Source of the DNA: Streptomyces griseoloalbus | GTDB taxonomy: Bacteria > Actinomycetota > Actinomycetes > Streptomycetales > Streptomycetaceae | Assembly (NCBI GenBank): GCA_014650015.1 | Contig: BMUD01000011.1 | Location: 124,001-188,000 of the forward strand | Length of the DNA stretch: 64,000 nt | Direction of reading: 5' to 3' | Shown here: one piece after another, positions 34,226-43,300 of the stretch | Layout: every line of letters begins with the position of its first letter | How positions within the stretch are numbered: position 1 is the stretch's first letter | The notes under the pieces: generated by a model | Told to the model about the DNA's origin: nothing | Seen by the model: only the letters and a program-made list of their open reading frames with translations | Database searches by the model: none | Position numbers and translations under genes: made by a program

Positions 34226-34353
34226 GGGCGGATTGGGCCGAGAGCGAAAGGTCCAGTATCCTGGCTCTTCGGTCGCGCGTATGTCCGCGATCAAAGCTGC
34301 CCGGGAACATCGTGCGGCAGCGCATCCTCTGAGCTCGAAGACCGAAAGCAGGA

Positions 34354-34998
34354 ATGGCCCTGAACGCCCGCCTCGACCACCGGAACCCCCTCGTGTTCGA
34401 CACGCACGAGCTGGGGCGGCGGCCCGGTGCGCTGCAGCGCCTGACCCGCACGGTCGACGCTCCCAGGGACCTCGGTATCAAGGAGGTCGTCGGAGTGCCG
34501 GAAGGCACCCCGGTGGAGCTCGACCTCCGGCTCGAGTCGGTCATGGAAGGTGTGCTCGTCACAGGCACCGCCCGTGCGAAGGCCGAGGGGGAGTGCGTAA
34601 GGTGTCTGGAGCCGCTGGAGCTGGAGCTCGAAGCGGACTTCCAGGAGATGTTCTCGTACCCTGACGCCGACGACCGGGGCCGCGTGATCGCGGAACCGGG
34701 CGACGACGCCGAGGACGACGAGGACAGGCTCTTCATCGAGGACGGTCTGTTCGACCTCGAGCCTGTGCTGCGTGATGCGGTGGTGCTCGCACTGCCGATG
34801 CAGCCGGTGTGCCAGGAAGACTGCCCGGGTCTGTGCTCCGAGTGCGGAGCACGGCTCGCTGACGACCCGGACCACCACCATGACGCCGTCGACATCCGTT
34901 GGGCGGCATTGCAGGGACTCGCCGGCACCATGAAGGACGGCGAGAAGGACGAGATGAGCGGCGCCGAACCGGGCGTCGACGAGAAGCAGGAGAAGTAG
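34354..34998 (+). CDS. DUF177 (YceD-like) protein upstream of rpmF
   Basis: A 214-residue DUF177 protein. It has the family pattern, with [15 protein letters not shown], then an acidic stretch, then paired cysteines in [13 protein letters not shown], which may bind metal. Members are linked to 23S rRNA processing and to bL32 production, matching its place 2 nt before rpmF. The C-terminal 30 residues are acidic and Lys-rich. The start is ATG 34354 behind AGCAGGA. Confidence 0.9.
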   Translation: MALNARLDHRNPLVFDTHELGRRPGALQRLTRTVDAPRDLGIKEVVGVPEGTPVELDLRLESVMEGVLVTGTARAKAEGECVRCLEPLELELEADFQEMFSYPDADDRGRVIAEPGDDAEDDEDRLFIEDGLFDLEPVLRDAVVLALPMQPVCQEDCPGLCSECGARLADDPDHHHDAVDIRWAALQGLAGTMKDGEKDEMSGAEPGVDEKQEK

Positions 34999-35000
34999 CC

Positions 35001-35174
35001 GTGGCTGTTCCGAAGCGGAAGATGTCGCGCAGCAACACGCGCCACCGCCGGTCGCAGTGGAAGGCTGCGGTCCCCACCCTGGTTGCGTGCGAGCGCTGCC
35101 ACGAGCCCAAGCTGCAGCACATCGCGTGCCCGTCTTGCGGCACCTACAACAAGCGCCAGGTCCTCGAGGTCTGA
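35001..35174 (+). CDS. rpmF: Ribosomal protein bL32
   Basis: A 57-residue large-subunit protein starting GTG-GCT-GTT-CCG ([19 protein letters not shown]...). A zinc knuckle is formed by two CxxC pairs (ACERCHEPK and ACPSCGTYN). It is coupled to DUF177 (stop and start 2 nt apart) and followed by rnc: the conserved DUF177-rpmF-rnc order. Confidence 0.98.
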   Translation: MAVPKRKMSRSNTRHRRSQWKAAVPTLVACERCHEPKLQHIACPSCGTYNKRQVLEV

Positions 35175-35193
35175 GCGGCTGGTGAGAGGCACT

Positions 35194-36012
35194 GTGTCCA
35201 CGCCGAAGAAAAACTCTGCGGACAACCAGGCCTCGTCCCACACGCTTCTGGAAGGGCGGCTCGGCTATCAGGTCGAGTCCGCCCTTCTGGTGCGCGCGCT
35301 GACCCACCGTTCCTACGCGTACGAGAACGGCGGTCTGCCGACGAACGAGCGGCTGGAGTTCCTCGGGGACTCCGTGCTCGGCCTCGTCGTCACGGACACG
35401 CTGTACCGCACCCATCCCGACCTGCCCGAAGGCCAGCTGGCCAAGTTGCGGGCCGCGGTGGTCAACTCGCGTGCGCTGGCGGAAGTGGGCCGTGGGCTCG
35501 AACTGGGCTCCTTCATCCGGCTCGGCCGGGGTGAAGAGGGCACGGGCGGCCGGGACAAGGCATCCATCCTCGCCGACACCCTCGAAGCGGTGATCGGCGC
35601 GGTCTATCTCGACCAGGGCCTGGACTCGGCGGCGGAGCTGGTGCACCGCCTGTTCGACCCGCTGATCGAGAAGTCCTCGAATCTCGGTGCCGGCCTGGAC
35701 TGGAAGACCAGTCTCCAGGAACTCACCGCGACCGAAGGGCTCGGCGTGCCCGAGTACCTGGTCACGGAGACCGGCCCCGACCATGAGAAGACCTTCACTG
35801 CTGCCGCCCGCGTCGGAGGCGTCTCGTACGGCACCGGCACCGGCCGCAGCAAGAAGGAGGCGGAGCAGCAGGCCGCCGAGTCCGCCTGGCGGTCCATCAA
35901 GGCCGCGGCGGACGAGCGCGCCAAGGCGGCGGCGGAGGCCGAGGAGGTCGTCCACGCCGCCGAAGCCGAAGCCTCCGGGAAGAGTGCCGACGCCCCGTCG
36001 GCCTCCGCCTGA
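35194..36012 (+). CDS. rnc: Ribonuclease III
   Basis: Double-strand-specific RNase that processes rRNA and mRNA. The S. coelicolor orthologue (AbsB) is required for normal antibiotic production. It has the signature [18 protein letters not shown] with catalytic Glu/Asp residues and [15 protein letters not shown]. The double-stranded RNA-binding domain runs from [14 protein letters not shown] to the end of [13 protein letters not shown], followed by an Ala/Glu-rich tail. GTG 35194 (GAGAGG 4 nt upstream) gives 272 residues; GTG 35182 would add four. A strong terminator follows. Confidence 0.96.
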   Translation: MSTPKKNSADNQASSHTLLEGRLGYQVESALLVRALTHRSYAYENGGLPTNERLEFLGDSVLGLVVTDTLYRTHPDLPEGQLAKLRAAVVNSRALAEVGRGLELGSFIRLGRGEEGTGGRDKASILADTLEAVIGAVYLDQGLDSAAELVHRLFDPLIEKSSNLGAGLDWKTSLQELTATEGLGVPEYLVTETGPDHEKTFTAAARVGGVSYGTGTGRSKKEAEQQAAESAWRSIKAAADERAKAAAEAEEVVHAAEAEASGKSADAPSASA

Positions 36013-36027
36013 CGAACAGCACGACCC

Positions 36028-36060
36028 CGAGCGCCCGCCCCGACCCGGGGCGGGCGCTCG
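36028..36060 (+). terminator. Terminator after rnc
   Basis: Perfect 14-bp stem (36028-36041 and 36047-36060) with a 5-nt loop, 16 nt after the rnc stop. It separates the rpmF-rnc unit from mutM. Confidence 0.82.
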
Positions 36061-36091
36061 GCGCTCGTCCACCGGTTTCTTGGAGGGGAAC

Positions 36092-36952
36092 ATGCCCGAG
36101 CTGCCCGAGGTCGAGGTCGTACGGCGCGGACTCGAGCGGTGGGTCGCCCACCGGACCGTCGCCGAGGCCGAGGTGCTGCATCCGCGCGCGGTGCGCCGCC
36201 ACCTCGCCGGTGCCGACGACTTCACGCACCGGCTGGAGGGCCACCGCATCGGCGTTCCCCGCCGCCGCGGGAAGTACCTCTGGCTGCCGCTGGAGGACAC
36301 CGGCCAGTCGGTGCTGGCCCACCTCGGCATGAGCGGTCAGCTGCTGGTCCAGCCGCACACGGCGCCGGACGAGAAGCACCTGCGCATCCGCGTCCGCTTC
36401 ACCGACGATCTCGCCACGGAACTGCGCTTCGTCGACCAGCGCACCTTCGGCGGGCTGTCATTGCACGACAACACCCCCGACGGCCTGCCCGACGTCATCG
36501 CGCACATCGCCCGGGACCCCCTCGACCCGCTCTTCGACGACGAGGCCTTCCACCGCGCGCTGCGCCGCAAGCGGACCACCGTCAAGCGCGCCCTGCTCGA
36601 CCAGTCACTGATCAGCGGCGTCGGCAACATCTACGCGGACGAGGCGCTGTGGCGGGCGCGCATCCACTACGAGCGCCCGACGGCCGGCTTCACCCGCCCG
36701 CGCACCCTGCTGCTGCTGGGCCATGTCCGGGACGTCATGAACGCCGCCCTCGCGGTGGGCGGGACCAGCTTCGACAGCCTCTACGTCAACGTCAACGGCG
36801 AGTCCGGCTACTTCGACCGGTCCCTGGACGCCTACGGCCGCGAGGGCCTGCCCTGCCGCCGCTGCGGCACACCGATGCGCCGGAGGGCGTGGATGAACCG
36901 CTCCAGTTACTTCTGCCCGAGGTGTCAGCGGGCGCCGCGCGTCCCGTCGTAG
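36092..36952 (+). CDS. mutM: Formamidopyrimidine-DNA glycosylase
   Basis: Base-excision repair enzyme removing oxidised purines such as 8-oxoguanine. The 286-residue protein begins [15 protein letters not shown] (catalytic Pro2 and Glu3), has the GRRGK-type Lys in RRRGKYLWL, the helix-two-turn-helix [20 protein letters not shown], and a C-terminal four-Cys zinc finger (CRRCG ... CPRCQ). The start is ATG 36092 with GGAGG upstream. The 3' end overlaps the convergent HxlR gene by 28 nt. Confidence 0.97.
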   Translation: MPELPEVEVVRRGLERWVAHRTVAEAEVLHPRAVRRHLAGADDFTHRLEGHRIGVPRRRGKYLWLPLEDTGQSVLAHLGMSGQLLVQPHTAPDEKHLRIRVRFTDDLATELRFVDQRTFGGLSLHDNTPDGLPDVIAHIARDPLDPLFDDEAFHRALRRKRTTVKRALLDQSLISGVGNIYADEALWRARIHYERPTAGFTRPRTLLLLGHVRDVMNAALAVGGTSFDSLYVNVNGESGYFDRSLDAYGREGLPCRRCGTPMRRRAWMNRSSYFCPRCQRAPRVPS

Positions 36953-37326
36953 CGCTCACGCGCCTGGAGTACGGCCTCCATGCTGCCCTCCACGTAATGG
37001 ATGAGGGACAGCAGACGCCCGGCGACCTCGCGGCCCAGCGGGGTCAGTTCGTAGTCCACGCGGGGCGGGTTGGTCGGCTGTGCCTCGCGGTGCACCAGCC
37101 CGTCGCGCTCCAGCGCGTGCAGCGTCTGGGACAGCATCTTCTCGCTCACGCCGTCGACCCGGCGGCGCAACTCGTTGAACCGGAGCGAGCCCTCGTGCAG
37201 CGCGCCCAGGGTGAGCGCGCCCCAGCGTCCCGTCACATGCTCCAGCGTGCCGCGGGAGGGGCACGCCTTGGCGAACACGTTGAAGGGGAGCTCCTGCCCC
37301 TCCGGGCGTCGCTGCATGGTCGTCAT
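36925..37326 (-). CDS. HxlR-family winged-helix regulator
   Basis: A 133-residue HxlR-type regulator. It has the typical [22 protein letters not shown] (with the redox-type Cys and the conserved Gly-Arg-Trp), [20 protein letters not shown] (recognition helix) and [12 protein letters not shown]. Many relatives sense electrophiles or quinones through that Cys and control a neighbouring oxidoreductase. It is divergent from a flavodoxin-like gene that is here internally deleted. A perfect palindrome at 37366-37386 is its likely operator. ATG 37326 or 37317 may be the start. Confidence 0.9.
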   Translation of the reverse strand: MTTMQRRPEGQELPFNVFAKACPSRGTLEHVTGRWGALTLGALHEGSLRFNELRRRVDGVSEKMLSQTLHALERDGLVHREAQPTNPPRVDYELTPLGREVAGRLLSLIHYVEGSMEAVLQARERYDGTRGAR

Positions 37327-37365
37327 ACCTCAAGCCTACGTCAGAACAGCGCTAACCAACAGGTT

Positions 37366-37386
37366 GCACTAACTAGAAGTTAGTGC
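37366..37386. promoter_or_regulatory. Perfect palindrome, candidate HxlR operator
   Basis: Arms GCACTAACT and AGTTAGTGC are a perfect 9-bp inverted repeat with a 3-nt spacer (AGA), 40 bp upstream of the HxlR gene and 70 bp upstream of the divergent flavodoxin remnant. Dyads of this size and A/T-rich centre are typical for MarR/HxlR dimers. Confidence 0.7.
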
Positions 37387-37457
37387 TTTCGCAGTGCAGA
37401 CGGCCTGCTGCTTCGCCCGCCCCCGTGTCGTGTGAGCCCTTCCGAGGAGCGCCTTCC

Positions 37458-37727
37458 GTGACCACCCCTGTCGTATCCATCGCCCATCACTCCGGCTTCG
37501 GCCACACCGCCGTCCTCGCCGAGGCGGTGCGCGCGGGTGCCGCCGACACCGGCGCCGAAATGCACCTGAGCCTCGGCGTCTTCACCGGCGCCGCCGCCCA
37601 GACCAACGTCGACGAGGGCCCGGACGCCGTCCACCAGGCCGGCATCGCCACGGCGGAACACCTGGGCCGCAGGGTGGCCCGGACCGCCGAGGTCTTCCTC
37701 CGGGGCCGGTCCGCCGTCGCCGCGTGA
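37458..37727 (+). pseudogene. Flavodoxin-like (WrbA/FMN reductase) gene with a large in-frame internal deletion
   Basis: An 89-codon frame from GTG 37458 (AGGAG 9 nt upstream). Residues 1-37 (TTPVVSIAHHSGFGHTAVLAEAV...) match the start of NAD(P)H:quinone oxidoreductase/flavodoxin-family proteins of about 200 residues, including the FMN-phosphate loop HSGFGHT. Residues from about 40 onward (SLGVFTGAAAQTNVDEGPDAV, then ATAEHLGRRVA) match the last third. The middle, about 100-115 residues including the usual GSPTYMG flavin loop, is missing without a frameshift. The 11-bp sequence CACCGGCGCCG occurs on both sides of the junction region. It probably cannot bind flavin normally. The intact promoter, start and operator suggest a recent deletion. 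Confidence 0.72.
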
Positions 37728-37779
37728 AGACCGCGAGAACCGCGAGAACCGCGAAGACCGCGAAGACCGCGAAGACGGC
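37726..37779. repeat. Six 9-bp tandem repeats after the flavodoxin remnant
   Basis: Six consecutive 9-mers of GAAGACCGC or GAGAACCGC (the last reads GAAGACGGC), beginning in the stop codon of the flavodoxin remnant and lying between it and the convergent CAP-protein gene. Confidence 0.9.
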
Positions 37780-37833
37780 GACGGGCGGGCCGGGATGTCC
37801 CCGGCCCGCCCGCCCCCGGTGCACCGCGTACCG

Positions 37834-39036
37834 CTAGTAGCCGAAGTTCTGGGTCCACCACGGGCCGCCCGGACCCATGCGGACCCCCACGCCCAGCGTC
37901 GTGAAGTCGCAGTTCAGTATGTTCGCCTTGTGGCCGGGGCTGTCCATCCAGGCCTGCATGACGGCCTCGGCGTCGGCCTGGCCGCGGGCGATGTTCTCGC
38001 CGCCGAGGTTGCTTATGCCGGCCGTCTTGGCCCTGTCCCACGGGGTGTCGCCGTCGGGGTCCGTGTGGTCGAAGAAGCCCCGCTGGGCCATGTCGTCGCT
38101 GAACGCCGTGGCCAGGTCGGTCAGCGCGCTGTTCGCGGCGACCGGGCTGCAGCCCACCTTGGCCCGCTCCTGGTTGACCAGCCTGAGCACCTCGGCCCCG
38201 GCGGCGGACTCCGCCGGTACGGTCACCGGGCTGCTCGTCTTCTCCTCCGGCTCCGGCGAGGCCTTGCGGGACGGCGCCTTCTCCGCCGCCTCGCTCGGGG
38301 GCGCCGCGGGCTTCTTCTCCGGCTTCTTCTCCGGGGTCTTCGTCGGCTCGGCGGAGGCGGAGGTCGGCGCGGACGGCTCGGGCGAGGCGGAGCGCTCGGA
38401 GCCGCTCTTCGCCGGGGTGCCGGTGTCCCGGCCCTCGGTCTCCACGCTGCCGGACGCGCCGCCCTGCTCGCTGGGCAGGTTGGTCGGCGTGTCCCCGGCC
38501 TGCACCGTGTCACTGGAGGTGCTGTCGCCGCCGAGCTGGTAGTTCTCCAAGCCGGGCACCGCGCCTGTGGCCACCGCGACCGCGCCGAGGGCCATCGCGG
38601 CGGAGACCCCGAGCAGGCCGGTGCGGACCGGCGCGGCCTTCTTCTTCCGGCGCCGGTGTCCACCGGCGCCGGGGGCGCCCTCGCCGGGTGCGAAGCCGTC
38701 GTCGGGGAGGCCGCCACCGGCGAAGGCGTGACCGGACCGGTCCCGGCCCGTGGAGAAGTCGCTGCCCGGGAAGCCGCCCCGGGCGAAGTCGTTCTCGGCT
38801 GAGTGCCCGGCGCCGTCGTCCGGCGCGAAGAGGTACGCCTCGCTCTTCGCGTACGTCTCGGCGTAGGCCTCGTAGGCCTCAGGGTTCAGATACGGGGCTA
38901 TGCCCATCGTGGGCGGGCCGTCCGCCCGGCCGTTCAGCGGGGCGGGGCCGCCGTCGTGGGGGCCGTCGGTGTGAGTGTCCCCGGTGGCGCGGCCCGTGGC
39001 GGCGCGGCCGGCGGCGGAGCGTCGGTGGCGTCCCAT
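37834..39036 (-). CDS. Membrane-anchored CAP/SCP-domain (YkwD-like) protein
   Basis: A 400-residue protein. A 135-residue cytoplasmic part (with HRRRKKKAAPVRTG as a positive-inside anchor) precedes one membrane helix (TGLLGVSAAMALGAVAVATG, near 142-161). An extracytoplasmic Ser/Pro/Glu/Lys-rich wall-spanning linker of about 110 residues follows, then a C-terminal CAP domain with LRLVNQERAKVGC, FFDHTDPDG, GENIARG, MDSPGHKANIL and the ending WWTQNFGY. Bacterial CAP proteins are secreted and of unclear enzymology. A 9-bp inverted repeat lies 65 bp upstream of its start. Confidence 0.92.
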   Translation of the reverse strand: MGRHRRSAAGRAATGRATGDTHTDGPHDGGPAPLNGRADGPPTMGIAPYLNPEAYEAYAETYAKSEAYLFAPDDGAGHSAENDFARGGFPGSDFSTGRDRSGHAFAGGGLPDDGFAPGEGAPGAGGHRRRKKKAAPVRTGLLGVSAAMALGAVAVATGAVPGLENYQLGGDSTSSDTVQAGDTPTNLPSEQGGASGSVETEGRDTGTPAKSGSERSASPEPSAPTSASAEPTKTPEKKPEKKPAAPPSEAAEKAPSRKASPEPEEKTSSPVTVPAESAAGAEVLRLVNQERAKVGCSPVAANSALTDLATAFSDDMAQRGFFDHTDPDGDTPWDRAKTAGISNLGGENIARGQADAEAVMQAWMDSPGHKANILNCDFTTLGVGVRMGPGGPWWTQNFGY

Positions 39037-39100
39037 GTCCTGGCCTTCCTCGTCCTTGCGGTCGACTCGTCCTCGCGACCAAGCGAAACTCGATGATCAC

Positions 39101-39126
39101 GAAACTCACACGAATGAGTGAGTTTC
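39101..39126. promoter_or_regulatory. Inverted repeat between the CAP-protein gene and acylphosphatase
   Basis: Arms GAAACTCAC and GTGAGTTTC are a perfect 9-bp match with an 8-nt spacer. A related GAAACTC lies 16 bp to the left and a TTCATTGAG to the right. It sits in the divergent promoter region of the CAP-protein gene (minus) and acyP (plus). It could be an operator or a terminator-like hairpin; I favour an operator because no gene ends here. Confidence 0.5.
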
Positions 39127-39210
39127 ATTGAGATTCTTGGGTGGGGACGGTACCGCATGGCGCCAGGGGGGCGAGTGCCCCGAGTGACATTGTCCGGTTA
39201 GGTTGCAGCC

Positions 39211-39492
39211 ATGAGTGAGGAAGTGCGACTGGTCGCCTGGGTGCGAGGGCGCGTCCAAGGTGTGGGTTTCCGCTGGTTCACGCGGGCCAAGGCGCTGGAG
39301 ATCGGCGGCCTGAGTGGTTTTGCTCTCAATCTGGGCGACGGCCGGGTCCAGGTGGTCGCCGAGGGCTCCCGCGAACGCTGCGAGGGGCTGCTCGGGTGGC
39401 TCCAGGCCGGCGACACGCCCGGGCGCGTGGACGGAGTCACCGAGATCTGGGACACACCGCGCGGCGGCTACGACGGCTTCGCCGTCCGCTGA
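39211..39492 (+). CDS. acyP: Acylphosphatase
   Basis: A 93-residue acylphosphatase that hydrolyses carboxyl-phosphate bonds. The family signature [13 protein letters not shown] carries the catalytic Arg near residue 22, and the catalytic Asn is in [16 protein letters not shown] 39211. As I recall from S. coelicolor it sits just ahead of smc, which fits here. Confidence 0.95.
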   Translation: MSEEVRLVAWVRGRVQGVGFRWFTRAKALEIGGLSGFALNLGDGRVQVVAEGSRERCEGLLGWLQAGDTPGRVDGVTEIWDTPRGGYDGFAVR

Positions 39493-39871
39493 TCACGCCT
39501 CCCGCGGCGGGCCCGCGCCAGGGGGCGGGATCAGTGCGACGGGCCCTCTTCGACGAAAACGTCCTGGTGATTGCCGACAACCGCTTGCCGTGGGCGGCTC
39601 CAGCCGCCAAGATGATCGCCACGCCCCGAGGACCCGCAAGTGTCGCGGCGCCGCCGTTTCCCGGCCGTGCGCGCCCGGTTGTCCGCCGATACGGGGCGTG
39701 ATCGTGTTGACCCTCAAACTTTTTGGTGAGACGCTGAAAGCCCCGCGCACCTTAGCTGTTTGGCATGGCTGAACGGCAACACAACTGCAGGCCTGCCAAG
39801 CATCGCGGGTGCGAAATCCCTCACGACCCGCACCGCATCGGTCGGTCACTCATTGTGGAGGACCATCCATC
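39493..39871. other. Intergenic region between acyP and the small coiled-coil gene
   Basis: About 380 bases with no gene I can support. TTGACC at 39707 could be a -35 element for the downstream small gene, but no convincing -10 follows at the right distance. Frames on both strands lack ribosome binding sites and look like composition artefacts. Confidence 0.4.
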
Positions 39872-40075
39872 ATGGCAAAGGCGCTTCTCGGTTACGTCGG
39901 CGGCTCCGACCCGCGACTCCTCGCCGAGATGCGACGGCTCCAGCAGCGCGTACAGGACCTGGAATCCGAGCTCGGCAGGATCCAGGCGGAAAACGACGCG
40001 CTGACGGCTGCCGCTTCTCACGACAGGATCATGGAGAGCGTTGACGCACACCAGGCGGAGCCTGCGCTCACCTGA
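39872..40075 (+). CDS. Small coiled-coil protein upstream of smc
   Basis: A 67-residue protein (MAKALLGYVGGSDPRLLAEM...) with a central heptad-rich segment, RRLQQRVQDLESELGRIQAE, which should form a short coiled coil. ATG 39872 has GTGGAGGA upstream. The YVGGSDPRLLAEM opening looks conserved to me in Streptomyces proteins at this locus. The function is unknown. A hairpin terminator follows at 40149, so it appears to be its own transcript. Confidence 0.85.
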   Translation: MAKALLGYVGGSDPRLLAEMRRLQQRVQDLESELGRIQAENDALTAAASHDRIMESVDAHQAEPALT

Positions 40076-40148
40076 TCACTGCACCGCTCCACGAACAGCA
40101 CAGCAGTGGTCGGGCCGCCCGTCACAACCGCCAAGCAGTCAGAAGTGC

Positions 40149-40172
40149 AAGGGACGCCCCACGGCGTCCCTT
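40149..40172 (+). terminator. Rho-independent terminator upstream of smc
   Basis: Perfect 10-bp stem (AAGGGACGCC / GGCGTCCCTT) with a CCAC loop, followed by the T-rich CTTTCTTT. 74 nt after the small coiled-coil gene. Confidence 0.85.
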
Positions 40173-40330
40173 CTTTCTTTCTCCTCCGCGTCCTCGCCCC
40201 CGCTGCCCCGTACCCCTCCCTGTCCCGCGCATCCTTTCACCTTCTTCAACGTCTGGTGTGCCCTGCGCGTTCACCCGCGAAACCGTGCGTTCATGGAGTG
40301 GCACTTTCCCGGCGGGTAGAGTCCGGCGGC

Positions 40331-43300
40331 GTGCACCTCAAGGCCCTGACCCTCCGCGGCTTCAAGTCGTTCGCCTCGGCGACCACGCTCCGGTTCGAGC
40401 CGGGCATCACGTGCGTCGTCGGCCCGAACGGCTCGGGCAAGTCCAATGTCGTGGACGCGCTCAGCTGGGTCATGGGCGAGCAGGGCGCCAAGTCGCTGCG
40501 CGGCGGCAAGATGGAGGACGTCATCTTCGCCGGCACCACCGGCCGCCCGCCGCTGGGCCGTGCCGAGGTGTCGCTGACCATCGACAACTCCGACGGCGCC
40601 CTGCCCATCGAGTACTCCGAGGTCACCATCACGCGGATCATGTTCCGCAACGGCGGCAGCGAATACCAGATCAACGGCGACACCTGCCGACTCCTCGACA
40701 TCCAGGAACTGCTCTCCGACTCCGGCATCGGCCGCGAGATGCACGTCATCGTCGGCCAGGGCCGGCTCGACTCCGTCCTGCACGCCGACCCCATGGGCCG
40801 CCGCGCCTTCATCGAGGAGGCCGCCGGCGTCCTCAAGCACCGCAAGCGCAAGGAGAAGGCGCTGCGCAAGCTGGACGCGATGCAGGCCAACCTCGCACGC
40901 GTGCAGGACCTGACGGACGAGCTCCGGCGACAGCTCAAGCCCCTCGGCCGCCAGGCCGCGGTCGCCCGCAGGGCCGCCGTCATCCAGGCCGACCTGCGCG
41001 ACGCCCGGCTGCGCCTGCTCGCCGACGACCTCGTGCGGCTGCGCGAGGCGCTCCGGGCCGAGATCGCCGACGAGGCCGCCCTCAAGGAACGCAAGGAGGC
41101 GGCCGAGACCGAGCTGAAGAAGGCCCTCCAGCGCGAGGCACTCCTGGAGGACGAGGTACGCCGGCTCACCCCGCGGCTGCGGAAGGCCCAGCAGACCTGG
41201 TACGAGCTGTCCCAGCTCGCCGAGCGGGTGCGCGGCACCATCTCGCTGGCCGACGCGCGCGTGAAGAGCGCGACCTCCGCGCCCCCCGAGGAGCGGCGCG
41301 GCCGTGACCCCGAGGACATGGAGCGCGAGGCCGCCCGTATCCGCGAGCAGGAGGCCGAACTGGAGGCCGCCCTGGAGGCGGCCGAGCGCGCCCTGGAGGA
41401 CACGGTCGCCCACCGCGCGGAGCTGGAACGCGAACTCGCCCAGGAGGAACGGCGCCTGAAGGACGCCGCGCGGGCCATCGCCGACCGGCGCGAGGGACTG
41501 GCCCGGCTCAGGGGACAGGTCGGCGCGGCCCGTTCGCGTGCCGCCGCCGCGCAGGCCGAGATCGAGCGTCTGGCCGACGCCCGCGACGAGGCCCAGGAGC
41601 GGGCCGTCGCCGCCCAGGAGGAGTACGAGGCACTGCGGACCGAGGTCGACGGCCTCGACGCCGGGGACGCCGAACTCGCCGAGCGGCACGAGACGGCCAA
41701 GCAGCGGCTCGGCGAGGCCGAGGCCGCCCTCACCGCCGCCCGCGAGGCGGCCACCGCCGCGGAACGAAAGCGGGCCGCGACCCAGGCCCGCCATGAGGCG
41801 CTGGCGCTCGGCCTGCGCCGCAAGGACGGCACCGGGGCCCTGCTGGGCGCGAAGGACCGCCTCACGGGGTTGCTGGGCCCGGCCGCGGAACTGCTGACGG
41901 TGACGGCCGGCTACGAGGTGCCGCTCGCGGCCGCGCTCGGCGCGGCGGCGGACGCCCTCGCGGTCACCTCACCGTCCGCCGCGGCCGATGCGATCCGGCT
42001 GCTGCGCAAGCAGGACGCGGGCCGGGCCACCCTGCTCGTGTCGGGGGCGCCGCGGTCGCCGGGACCCGGCACGGACGACGGGACAACCGCCCCGAGGGCC
42101 GCGGGGAACCGCACGACCGGCCCCGACGAACCCGCGGCCGCCCTGCCCGCCGAGCGCCTCGTGAGTGGACCCGCGGAACTCATGCCGGCCGTACGACGGC
42201 TGCTGGGCGGGACCGTCGTCGTCGGCACCCTGGAGGACGCCGAGGAACTCGTCCGCGCCCACCCCGACCTCACCGCCGTCACCGCGGAAGGAGATCTGCT
42301 CGGCGCCCACTTCGCGACGGGCGGTTCGGCAGGCGCCCCCAGCCTGCTGGAAGTGCAGGCGTCCGTGGACGAGGCCGCCGCCGAGCTGGACGAGCTGGCC
42401 GTGCGGTGCGAGGAGCTGGCCGGGGCACAGACCGCGGCGGCCGGACGCCGCCAGGAGTGCGCGGCGCTCGTCGAGGAGCTGGGGGAGCGGCGCCGGGCCG
42501 CCGACCGGGAGAAGTCGTCCGTCGCCCAGCAGCTCGGCCGGCTCGCCGGGCAGGCGCGCGGCGCCGCCGGCGAGGCCGAGCGGGCCGGTGCCGCGGCGGC
42601 CCGGGCGCAGGAGGCCCTCGACAAGGCGCTCACCGAGGTCGAGGAACTCGCCGAACGGCTCGCGGTCGCGGAGGAGACGCCGTTCGAGGAGGAGCCCGAC
42701 ACCTCCGTGCGCGACCGGCTCGCCGCCGACGGGGCCAACGCCCGCCAGACGGAGATGGAGGCCCGCCTTCAGGTCCGTACGCACGAGGAGCGGGTCAAGG
42801 GGCTCGCCGGACGGGCCGACTCACTGGACCGGGCGGCCCGCGCGGAACGCGAGGCACGCGCGCGTGCCGAGCAGCGCCGGGCCCGGCTGCGGCACGAGGC
42901 GGCCGTCGCCGGTGCCGTCGCCTCCGGCGCCCGGCAGTTGCTCGCGCACGTCGAGGTCTCCTTGGCCCGCGCCGACGAGGAACGCGCTGCCGCCGAGGCG
43001 GCCAAGGCCCGCCGCGAGCAGGAACTCGCCCGTGCCCGCACCGAGGGGCGCGATCTCAAGGCGGAACTCGACAAGTTGACGGATTCAGTTCACCGGGGCG
43101 AGGTACTCGGCGCCGAGAAACGGCTGCGGATGGAGCAGCTGGAGACCAGGGCGCTGGAGGAACTGGGTGTCGAACCGGCCGGGCTGGTGTCGGAGTACGG
43201 CCCGCACCAGCTCGTGCCGCCCTCGCCCCCCGCCGAGGGCGAACAGCTGCCGGAGGACCCGGAGCACCCGCGCAACAGGCCCCGCCCCTTCGTGCGGGCC

